A DNA stretch of 13,204 nucleotides from Bacillota bacterium (GTDB taxonomy: Bacteria > Bacillota > Sulfobacillia > Sulfobacillales > Sulfobacillaceae): assembly GCA_023488565.1 (NCBI GenBank), contig JAMDDZ010000088.1, forward strand, positions 6,714 to 19,917. Direction: 5' to 3'. Within the stretch, counting starts at the first letter, position 1, and every line of letters starts with the position of its first letter. The notes under the pieces were generated by a model that was given only the letters and a program-made list of their open reading frames with translations, had not been told where the DNA came from and made no database searches. Of the stretch, positions 8,271 through 13,204 are shown piece after piece. Made by a program: the position numbers and the translations under genes.

Positions 8271-8702
8271 TCAAAACCCGAAATCTCCCATTTTCTCTGC
8301 AACGTCTTCATAACCTGCTTGAGCGTTGGATTGATACTCCGTCCATCGATCAAGAGCCCATAACTCGACGCGACTGCTGACTCCGACGAGCACTACATCT
8401 TTTTGCACCCCGGCAAATTCCCGCAATCGAGAAGGAATGGTAATGCGAAATTGACGGTCAACTTCCACATCTTGAGCTCCCGCAAGAAAAAGCCTTTGAA
8501 AGGCTCGCGCATTAGCATTTGTCATTGGAAGAGACCTTAATCTCTCCTCCATTTTTTGCCACTCCTCCATGGCGTAAAAAAACAAACAGCCATCGAGCCC
8601 CTTCGTCATGACAAAATGATCTTGAAGGTCATCGCGAAGACGAGCGGGAAGGATGAGACGACCCTTATCATCCAAGGCATGAAAATATTCGCCCATCAAC
8701 AT
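8271..8702 (-). CDS. mraZ: transcriptional regulator MraZ
   Basis: MraZ is a DNA-binding regulator of the dcw operon that acts on its own promoter region. The 143 residues hold two AbrB/SpoVT-like halves: MGEYFHALDDKGRLILPARL near the N-terminus and DRQFRITIPSRLREFAG at about 82-98, each with the family DxxGR-type core (degenerate in the second half). Length is normal. The start ATG at 8702 has GGAGG 10 bases upstream; another ATG two codons later is too far from it. It is the first gene of the operon, and the five repeats just upstream are its likely binding sites. Its stop is followed at once by the rsmH ribosome binding site. Confidence 0.95.
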   Translation of the reverse strand: MLMGEYFHALDDKGRLILPARLRDDLQDHFVMTKGLDGCLFFYAMEEWQKMEERLRSLPMTNANARAFQRLFLAGAQDVEVDRQFRITIPSRLREFAGVQKDVVLVGVSSRVELWALDRWTEYQSNAQAGYEDVAEKMGDFGF

Positions 8703-8703
8703 T

Positions 8704-8750
8704 CCCCACTCACCTCCACTTTGTTCCCATTATCCTCCACTTTACTCCAC
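8704..8750 (-). promoter_or_regulatory. mraZ: putative MraZ operator: five TGG(A/G)(A/G) repeats
   Basis: Reading the minus strand toward mraZ, TGG begins at 8749, 8739, 8729, 8718 and 8708: TGGAG, TGGAG, TGGGA, TGGAG, TGGGG, so steps are 10, 10, 11 and 10 bases, one DNA turn each. Escherichia coli MraZ binds three TGGGN repeats at the same 10-base period upstream of mraZ. The fourth repeat contains the mraZ ribosome binding core GGAGG, so bound MraZ would cover it. A GATAAT at 8734-8729, overlapping the third repeat, could serve as a -10 element, but I see no good -35 element. Confidence 0.8.
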
Positions 8751-8895
8751 TTGAGGTTTCTCTTTCAATGTTTAAGGTTCCTGCTTTAAGAAAAAAGTTT
8801 TTAATTACAAAAAGTGGGAATAAGTGACCACATAAAGGATGTTCGCGGCAAATATCAGGAGATTATCACTAAATTTGGCAATAAAATAAAATGCG

Positions 8896-8924
8896 TTGAC
8901 ACTTCACAACACGATCCGTATAAT
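8896..8924 (+). promoter_or_regulatory. consensus sigma-A promoter of tRNA-Ala
   Basis: TTGACA at 8896-8901 and TATAAT at 8919-8924 both match the housekeeping consensus exactly, with the optimal 17-base spacer. The expected start of transcription near 8931 lies about 7 bases before the mature tRNA. The promoter points away from the mraZ operon. Confidence 0.92.
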
Positions 8925-8937
8925 CAGAAGTCGTTGT

Positions 8938-9013
8938 GGGGGCGTAGCTCAGTTGGGAGAGCGTCGGCATCGCAAGTCGAAGGTCAGGGGTTCGACTCCC
9001 CTCGCCTCCACCA
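8938..9013 (+). tRNA. tRNA-Ala (anticodon CGC)
   Basis: A complete cloverleaf can be folded by eye. The acceptor GGGGGCG (8938-8944) pairs with CGCCTCC (9003-9009) and contains the G3:U70 wobble pair that marks alanine tRNAs. The D stem is GCTC/GAGC, the anticodon stem TCGGC/GTCGA (one G:U pair) around the loop ATCGCAA with anticodon CGC at 8971-8973, and the T stem AGGGG/CCCCT around TTCGACT. Discriminator A at 9010 is followed by an encoded CCA. It reads GCG codons. It is transcribed from its own strong promoter, divergently from mraZ. Confidence 0.97.
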
Positions 9014-9073
9014 GAGTACTATTTCCCTATAAAATGGTATTTCAGCAAAATTCCACGACTATGAAGTTCAAAG

Positions 9074-9100
9074 CCTGGTCTAGATTAGCCAGGTTTCCTT
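9074..9100 (+). terminator. possible weak terminator after tRNA-Ala
   Basis: CCTGG (9074-9078) pairs with CCAGG (9089-9093), and after one bulged T the stem continues CTA/TAG around a GAT loop. It is followed by TTTCCTT. The short stem and mixed T-run make it a modest intrinsic terminator about 60 bases after the tRNA. No better candidate is seen closer. Confidence 0.4.
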
Positions 9101-9222
9101 ATCGTAGCTTGGCTCAATTGGCGCGACTGTTAGGGAACCATCTACAGAGTCGTCTCTAGGGAAAGCGAAAACCAAACAAGGCAGGAAAGTTATGGCATCA
9201 GCGGGCGCTGGTGAAGACAACC
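9101..9222. other. intergenic stretch with imperfect hairpins, no gene seen
   Basis: No reading frame here has a ribosome binding site or recognisable protein. CGACTGT (9124-9130) can pair with ACAG-AG-TCG a little downstream, and 9183-9197 can pair with 9236-9247 across the end of the minus-strand gene. On the minus strand that last hairpin is followed by a T-rich tract (TTGTTTGGTTTT), so it may act as a loose terminator for the gene ending at 9223. I recognise no known riboswitch or structured RNA class. Confidence 0.35.
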
Positions 9223-9666
9223 CTATGCATTCGGCTGCCAACTTCCTAAGATTTGAGAGCCCAAGGCCAGTTGGTGTGCAGGCACCATGATATGAACTCC
9301 GCAATATTGCCGCGACTGGTGAAAAACGCCATAAAAGTTAACCAACCGTATACCATGTTGAGTCGTGGACACCTGCCATTCCATCATACCGGGTTGAGGA
9401 CTAGAAATCTGTTTTGCACCGTTTCCTGGGCTAAAGGGAGGTTGCCGCGAGAAAACCAACCACAGACAAGTGTCATGATTCTGCAGCGGGAAATAGATTT
9501 GCTCTCCGTGGTTCACTTGGCGCAAATTCCAATTCCGCGGGATGGTTGCGGTTTGGGGCCCATCCCTAACGGTTTGCCAGGTGCCCCCTCGCGTTCCTAG
9601 AAATGTTACCAACACAATGGCTCCTAGAGCTATTGTGCCCGTCGCCCACCACATCACGTGTTTCAT
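9223..9666 (-). CDS. membrane-anchored protein of unknown function
   Basis: I do not recognise this 147-residue protein. A short N-terminus is followed by one hydrophobic segment (about 5-24, rich in A, L, V, I) and then a soluble, probably extracytoplasmic domain with two cysteines (C67 and C122) that could form a disulfide, and several Trp/Phe/Tyr. This suggests a signal anchor with an exported domain. The start ATG has only a poor ribosome binding site (AGG about 13 bases upstream, inside a palindrome), so expression may be low or the start may be wrong. It lies 191 bases after the D-aminopeptidase gene on the same strand. The open frame with a coherent anchor plus domain layout makes a real gene likely but not certain. 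Confidence 0.6.
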   Translation of the reverse strand: MKHVMWWATGTIALGAIVLVTFLGTRGGTWQTVRDGPQTATIPRNWNLRQVNHGEQIYFPLQNHDTCLWLVFSRQPPFSPGNGAKQISSPQPGMMEWQVSTTQHGIRLVNFYGVFHQSRQYCGVHIMVPAHQLALGSQILGSWQPNA

Positions 9667-9667
9667 G

Positions 9668-9681
9668 GGTTAATTTTAACC
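9668..9681. repeat. 14-base perfect palindrome at a gene start
   Basis: GGTTAATTTTAACC is a perfect inverted repeat (GGTTAA / TTAACC) ending one base before the start codon of the 147-residue gene. It could be an operator for a dimeric regulator or a chance AT-rich palindrome. It overlaps the only ribosome-binding candidate. Confidence 0.35.
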
Positions 9682-9857
9682 TAGACTTCTCGTCGTGCAC
9701 GTCTTTTCGCAATTATCAAACGATGTGCTTGGCGCTGCCCCAACAACAGTTGGTAAGCGTGATTATTTATTCCTGTGCCACCCAATTTGAGCGCCAACAG
9801 CGGCGATCAACACGCAAGGTTCCGTTTTATTCAAAATCGGCATCGGTTGATCCATTA

Positions 9858-10688
9858 CTAATATAAAGGTCGTTCGCTGGTTAATGCCATTACGGTGTAA
9901 AAGGCACGAAACCCATCCAGCACCGTTGATCCTCGATAAGACACTGTTCGGCCGTCCACTCGCTCCATCCCCGGACAGTACATAGCGCGGTCCGCCATAT
10001 CTGCCGTCATTAGGGTAATCTCCCATTCAGCCGGAGATGGCACCCTATACGGTTTCAATTCTGATCCACGGAATCGGGCTAACGCGTCTTTCACTCCCCC
10101 GAACAATCGGTTTGAGGTTTCTGAAGACGAATACAATTTAGCAGAGTTACGACTGATGCCCTCTTTTACCATCACCGTCACGACTTCAGGCAACAGTTCT
10201 CTCGCCTCTTGGCACAATTTGTCATCCCCGCTTATCATAGCAACAGGCACCCCAAAATGTCCTGCTACTGCAGCATTAATCCCTGTCTCACCCACTTCGC
10301 GGCCATTTAATCGCACCCGAAAAATTTGCCCTGCATAAGTGTGGTCCATTACCGCCGCCCTAGTGCCGGCCATTGCATGATACCCCACGAAAAACCCCAC
10401 ATCGGCTTCCGCCAGCCCTTGATTCATGGACAATGCCTTAGTGCCGCCAGAAATGAGACGCACACCTTCAGGGATTTGATCCCACAGCAGGTTGACCATC
10501 CCGTCATGGGAGTCATTGACAATAATTTCAGAAACATCGGCCTCTAACTTTAAAGCACCCAAGACCGTGTGCAATTCTGTCATAAGGAACTGCCGGCCCC
10601 TCTCATACTGCAGTTCTCCGGGTAACAATTGGGATCTTTCAACAATACCGCTAATTCCTTCCATATCCACCGAAAGCCAAACTTTCAT
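9858..10688 (-). CDS. dppA: D-aminopeptidase, M55/DppA family
   Basis: A zinc-dependent cytoplasmic peptidase that removes N-terminal D-amino acids from short peptides such as D-Ala-D-Ala; Bacillus subtilis DppA forms a decamer and works in D-peptide use. The 276 residues match the family's usual length. The metal and catalytic residues of DppA are in place: SVDMEG with D8 and E10, NDSH with H61, GYHAMAG with H104, MDHTYAG with H116, and GETGINA with E134. The ATG overlaps the stop of the upstream deacetylase gene (ATGA) and has a strong AGGAGGAG site inside that gene's end, so the two are translationally coupled. No dipeptide transporter genes (dppBCDE) are seen next to it, unlike the B. subtilis dpp operon, so the in vivo substrate is open. 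A role in recycling stem-peptide D-Ala is possible. Confidence 0.9.
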   Translation of the reverse strand: MKVWLSVDMEGISGIVERSQLLPGELQYERGRQFLMTELHTVLGALKLEADVSEIIVNDSHDGMVNLLWDQIPEGVRLISGGTKALSMNQGLAEADVGFFVGYHAMAGTRAAVMDHTYAGQIFRVRLNGREVGETGINAAVAGHFGVPVAMISGDDKLCQEARELLPEVVTVMVKEGISRNSAKLYSSSETSNRLFGGVKDALARFRGSELKPYRVPSPAEWEITLMTADMADRAMYCPGMERVDGRTVSYRGSTVLDGFRAFYTVMALTSERPLY

Positions 10689-11971
10689 CGCCGCTCCTCC
10701 TCATCGACTGGGTTGTGGTCAGGAAGTGGGGACACATGGTAGCGTTCCAGTGCAGTACGACCAATCCACACTTCCTGGTTCGCCATCTGCACCCCGACCA
10801 TCACTACTGGATTTCCATCACACTCGCTAATTGGCCATGATGCCTCCAAAACCAAGGGTTCAAGTGACACCTGAACCTTGTCGCTTCGTTCCCCAATCAC
10901 TGCCCCCGTGGCGTCAATACGCCAGTGTCGCAAAGTTTGGGTTTGTGGCATGTGAAGCGAAATGTGCAAGATTTCTTCGGCACGCATTGGTCTGTCCCAT
11001 TCCACCCGGACGTGTTGATGTTGGTCCAGGATGGCCCAAGCCACTTTGTTGATCGGGCTCTCCTTTTTTAGATAGCGTGTCCAATGGCTTCTAAATGGAG
11101 TCGGCACAGTGTACCAGTGCCCAACGGGCATGTCGACTATCGTCTCTTCCAGCAATACCTCTGACCGTCGGGCAAATGCCAGCATAAAGGGTTTGATTAA
11201 CTCCACCTGACTTTGATACGTCATGAGCGCTCGCCGTTTCCGAGTGACGTTGTCGGCGTCATATACAAATTCTCGCCAACGCCCTGGATGCGATTGGGAC
11301 AATATATGAGGGGCCTTTTGATGGAGGCGGGGGCGAAAAGCCAGCGGCAGAGGCCATCCCGGCCAGTGCACCAAATAACTGAAGTGGTGCACTGGGTTTG
11401 CCAGACCGGTTCCCGCCAAACGGGCAAAAGCCCCCGTCGCCCAATGATCAGGATGTTCATCGTAAGCACTAGGCGACACAATCCATGTGGGTCTCAATTG
11501 AAGCAACAGCTGTCGCAGCAGGGTCAGCAGCGTCCGGCCTAAATATGGAGATTTTTCCCCATATGACTCAATGTAGGGCCCATAAGACACTCCCGTGGTG
11601 CTACTGCAAAATGGCTGTTTCTCCCAATAGTCAAACAAGAGTCGATCCAATCCCCCATCGGGAAATCCGAAAAAATGCACATGCTCAGCACTCACACCCA
11701 AGACAGCCATTGCATCGATTGTCTCCCGCATACGGCGATATCCCAAATTGATGTACTCCGCGGCCGTCACATCGAACGACAAATAGTACCGTTCGGCATC
11801 TTGGACAAATCCGTCACCCATGGTCAGCAAGATCACATCGACCGTATTGCCGTTTTCTATGAAATGGCTGATCAATCCCCCGGCACCCAAAGCCTCATCA
11901 TCGGGATGAGGAGCGACTACCACCAAATGCTCCGCTTTAGGGCTCGATGGTGAAAAGGGGATCCTGGGCAC
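10685..11971 (-). CDS. PIG-L/LmbE-family zinc deacetylase with C-terminal extension
   Basis: The family removes N-acetyl groups from amino sugars (GlcNAc-phosphatidylinositol, mycothiol and bacillithiol precursors and others). The 428-residue protein has the metal-binding APHPDDE near 20-26 (H22, D24 as general base, D25) and HPDH at 173-176, equivalent to the zinc site of MshB/BshB. Simple BshB-type enzymes are roughly 220-240 residues; here about 130-150 residues follow the catalytic region, with alternating hydrophobic stretches that look beta-rich (about 300-415). The start is GTG at 11971, preceded by a G-rich site; this makes the first 11 codons overlap the end of the biotin carrier gene in another frame. 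No better start precedes the catalytic motif. The substrate cannot be told from sequence; the coupling to a D-aminopeptidase hints at wall-derived compounds, which is inference. Confidence 0.82.
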   Translation of the reverse strand: MPRIPFSPSSPKAEHLVVVAPHPDDEALGAGGLISHFIENGNTVDVILLTMGDGFVQDAERYYLSFDVTAAEYINLGYRRMRETIDAMAVLGVSAEHVHFFGFPDGGLDRLLFDYWEKQPFCSSTTGVSYGPYIESYGEKSPYLGRTLLTLLRQLLLQLRPTWIVSPSAYDEHPDHWATGAFARLAGTGLANPVHHFSYLVHWPGWPLPLAFRPRLHQKAPHILSQSHPGRWREFVYDADNVTRKRRALMTYQSQVELIKPFMLAFARRSEVLLEETIVDMPVGHWYTVPTPFRSHWTRYLKKESPINKVAWAILDQHQHVRVEWDRPMRAEEILHISLHMPQTQTLRHWRIDATGAVIGERSDKVQVSLEPLVLEASWPISECDGNPVVMVGVQMANQEVWIGRTALERYHVSPLPDHNPVDEEERR

Positions 11972-12329
11972 TTACCGCCCCCCCTTTTTGCACCTGAATT
12001 GCGCTAATACGTCCGGCAACCGGAGCGGTAATTTCGTTTTCCATCTTCATCGCCTCTAGAATCACGATGATTTGTCCCATTTCAACCACTTGTCCCACTT
12101 GGGCACGCACATCCAATACGGCTCCAGGAAGGGGCGCCTCCACAATAATTGCGGTATCCTGGCTTACCGTCTGGGTTCTCACCACAGTCTTAGGCGGTGC
12201 TGTCGTCTCTAGGACTGCGGCGGGTTGGGATACCTTAGGCGGTTCAAGTTGCCCAGCCGATGGGATCTCTTCTGCCTCCACCTCATACACTACCCCATTT
12301 ACCGTTATGCGAAACTTCCGGACTGCCAT
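11937..12329 (-). CDS. biotin carboxyl carrier protein of an acyl-CoA carboxylase or decarboxylase
   Basis: Carries covalently bound biotin that shuttles carboxyl groups between active sites. The 130-residue protein starts MAVRKFRITVNGVVYEVEAE, typical of carrier subunits of propionyl-/methylmalonyl-CoA and oxaloacetate enzymes. A Pro/Ala/Thr/Val-rich linker follows (about 28-60), then a biotinyl domain (about 60-130) with EAMKMENEI and the biotin-accepting lysine K95. The start ATG at 12329 fits the conserved N-terminus and has AGAAGGG 10 bases upstream; an upstream frame extension to 12389 runs across the preceding gene's end. It lies 26 bases after the small subunit gene. No biotin carboxylase gene is in the window; it may lie outside, or the complex could be a decarboxylase. 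Confidence 0.9.
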   Translation of the reverse strand: MAVRKFRITVNGVVYEVEAEEIPSAGQLEPPKVSQPAAVLETTAPPKTVVRTQTVSQDTAIIVEAPLPGAVLDVRAQVGQVVEMGQIIVILEAMKMENEITAPVAGRISAIQVQKGGAVSAQDPLFTIEP

Positions 12330-12355
12330 TGGTTGTCGTCCCTTCTGCTCAATTT

Positions 12356-12523
12356 CTAAAGCCAACGCCACAGTGTCGTGCGCGGCCACTCTTCCCTAAT
12401 GCGCATCCGACCCGGATATACCTCAACTTCATCCCCCCACATCAAGGCCACAGCCGCTGCAATGCTGGCCATTACCTGGGGATCCCACTGATCATTCGCC
12501 ACACCTTTGTCTTCATATCTCAT
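12356..12523 (-). CDS. small carboxylase-associated protein (55 aa, epsilon/OadG-C-terminus-like)
   Basis: A 55-residue frame between the carboxyltransferase and biotin carrier genes. Its ATG overlaps the carboxyltransferase stop as ATGA and it ends 26 bases before the carrier start, filling the gap. The protein has a predicted short helix (PQVMASIAAAVALMWG, about 15-30) followed by a basic, Trp-containing tail (RMRIREEWPR, ending LWRW). This resembles in layout the small epsilon subunits of actinobacterial acyl-CoA carboxylases and the cytoplasmic C-terminus of OadG/MmdD subunits, which help assemble the carboxyltransferase. It has no membrane segment, unlike full OadG. Position and the tight overlap support a real gene; the family call is by resemblance only. 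Confidence 0.7.
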   Translation of the reverse strand: MRYEDKGVANDQWDPQVMASIAAAVALMWGDEVEVYPGRMRIREEWPRTTLWRWL

Positions 12524-13204
12524 AAGGGAATGTTCCCATGCCGCTTTCCCGGCCGGTCCTCCTTCTTGTTATGTAGGCTCATTAAGGCCCGTGCCACATG
12601 AGCCCGAGTTTCGCTCGGGTCTATCACCGCGTCAATATATCCATGCTGCGCGGCTACATAAGGATTGGCAAAACGTTCACGATATTCGACGGACTTTGTC
12701 CTACGCGCTGCATCTGGATCCGGAGCCGCGGCGATCTCGTCTTTAAAGATAATATTCGCAGCGCCATCTGGGCCCATGACCGCAATTTCCGCCGAGGGCC
12801 AGGCGAACGCTAAATCGGCCCCCAAAGATCGACTGCACATCGCCAAATAGGCGCCGCCATATGCCTTGCGCAATATTACCGTAACCTTCGGCACCGTGGC
12901 TTCCGCATAAGCATAGAGCACCTTGGCGCCATGGCGGATGATACCGCCAAACTCTTGGGCTGTCCCCGGAAGATATCCTGGGGTATCTACCAAAGTCACC
13001 ACCGGAATATTAAAAGCGTCACAAAATCTTACAAACCTAGCCAGCTTAGTTGAAGCATTGATATCCAAAGTTCCAGCCAAAACCCGCGGTTGGTTGGCCA
13101 CCACGCCAACAGAATGGCCTCCGATACGGCCCAAACCCACTACCAAGTTATCGGCAAAGCCTTTTTGCAGCTCAAAAAAACTGTTACGGTCCAGCATCGC
13201 TCCA
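12520..13204 (-). CDS. acyl-CoA carboxylase carboxyltransferase subunit (PccB/MmdA type), C-terminal part
   Basis: The carboxyltransferase moves a carboxyl group between biotin and an acyl-CoA (propionyl-, acetyl- or methylmalonyl-CoA). About 227 residues are present; family members are about 510-520, so the N-terminal half lies beyond the right edge and the frame is open there. Conserved crotonase-fold blocks are FFELQKGFA, VGVVANQPRVLAG, RFCDAFNIPVVTLVDTPGYLPG, the GGIIRHGAK and RKAYGGAYLAM oxyanion-hole regions, FAWPSAEIAVMGPDGAANIIF and RTKSVEYRERFANPYVAA. Its stop overlaps the start of the 55-residue gene. The exact acyl-CoA substrate, and whether the complex is an ATP-driven carboxylase or a sodium-linked decarboxylase, cannot be decided here; no membrane beta subunit is seen, which slightly favours the carboxylase. 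Confidence 0.93.
   Translation of the reverse strand, partial: GAMLDRNSFFELQKGFADNLVVGLGRIGGHSVGVVANQPRVLAGTLDINASTKLARFVRFCDAFNIPVVTLVDTPGYLPGTAQEFGGIIRHGAKVLYAYAEATVPKVTVILRKAYGGAYLAMCSRSLGADLAFAWPSAEIAVMGPDGAANIIFKDEIAAAPDPDAARRTKSVEYRERFANPYVAAQHGYIDAVIDPSETRAHVARALMSLHNKKEDRPGKRHGNIPL

Noticed and set aside
8751..8890. Clear sigma-A promoter for mraZ
   Set aside because: TTGAAA and TTGTAA occur on the minus strand but none has a good -10 at 16-18 bases; only a lone GATAAT inside the operator is plausible.
8814..9032. Plus-strand open frame with a start before the tRNA
   Set aside because: It runs through the tRNA promoter and the whole tRNA-Ala gene, has no convincing ribosome binding site, and its protein from 8938 on is just translated tRNA.
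9061..9159. Plus-strand peptide MKFKAWSRLARF... after tRNA-Ala as a possible integrase remnant
   Set aside because: Too short, no family motif, no ribosome binding site, and no repeat of the tRNA 3' end nearby that would mark an attachment site.
9763..9855. 30-residue minus-strand frame starting two bases after the D-aminopeptidase stop (MDQPMPILNK...)
   Set aside because: No ribosome binding site beyond possible coupling, no recognisable features, and the D-aminopeptidase is already full length, so it is not a displaced C-terminus.
9667..9857. T-box-like stretch (GGGTGGCAC on the minus strand) upstream of the 147-residue gene
   Set aside because: Only a partial match to the T-box core; the antiterminator partner, specifier region and a terminator with T-run are not visible. 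The CCAAC/GTTGG hairpin at 9740-9753 also lacks a T-run.

Overview
The window looks like core chromosome of a spore-forming, moderate-GC Firmicute. The evidence is a Bacillus/Clostridia-type division and cell wall (dcw) gene order, AGGAGG-type ribosome binding sites, a SpoVD-type sporulation transpeptidase with its cysteine pair, and a MurE carrying the meso-diaminopimelate motif DNPR. A Sulfobacillus-like organism is my best guess. It is an inference from overall character, not from a database match.

Left part (1-8750, minus strand): a dcw operon read right to left in the order mraZ, rsmH, ftsL-like, a class B penicillin-binding protein (divisome PBP2B/FtsI position), spoVD, murE, murF, then the first codons of another gene (position of mraY) running off the left edge. 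Most junctions are 4-base ATGA overlaps or short gaps, which suggests translational coupling. Upstream of mraZ are five TGG(A/G)(A/G) repeats at 10/10/11/10-base steps, a strong candidate MraZ autoregulatory operator that also covers the mraZ ribosome binding site. The operon makes the septal transpeptidases and their partner and builds the UDP-MurNAc-pentapeptide precursor.

Middle (8750-9222): a divergent plus-strand tRNA-Ala(CGC) with encoded CCA and a perfect consensus promoter (TTGACA, 17 bases, TATAAT), followed by a weak terminator-like hairpin and about 130 bases with more imperfect hairpins but no convincing gene.

Right part (9223-13204, minus strand): a second compact operon that enters from the right edge. 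It holds the C-terminal part of an acyl-CoA carboxylase carboxyltransferase, a 55-residue small protein that fits a carboxylase accessory subunit, a biotin carboxyl carrier protein, a PIG-L/LmbE-type zinc deacetylase with a C-terminal extension, and a DppA-type M55 D-aminopeptidase. A membrane-anchored protein of unknown function follows after a 191-base gap. The first three form a biotin-dependent carboxylase or decarboxylase module. The deacetylase and D-aminopeptidase are joined to it by overlapping starts, but their functional link to it is not evident.

I saw no mobile element, CRISPR array, defence system or clearly novel system. The points of interest are regulatory details (MraZ operator, hairpin at the spoVD start), domain and motif differences between the two penicillin-binding proteins, and the small carboxylase gene.
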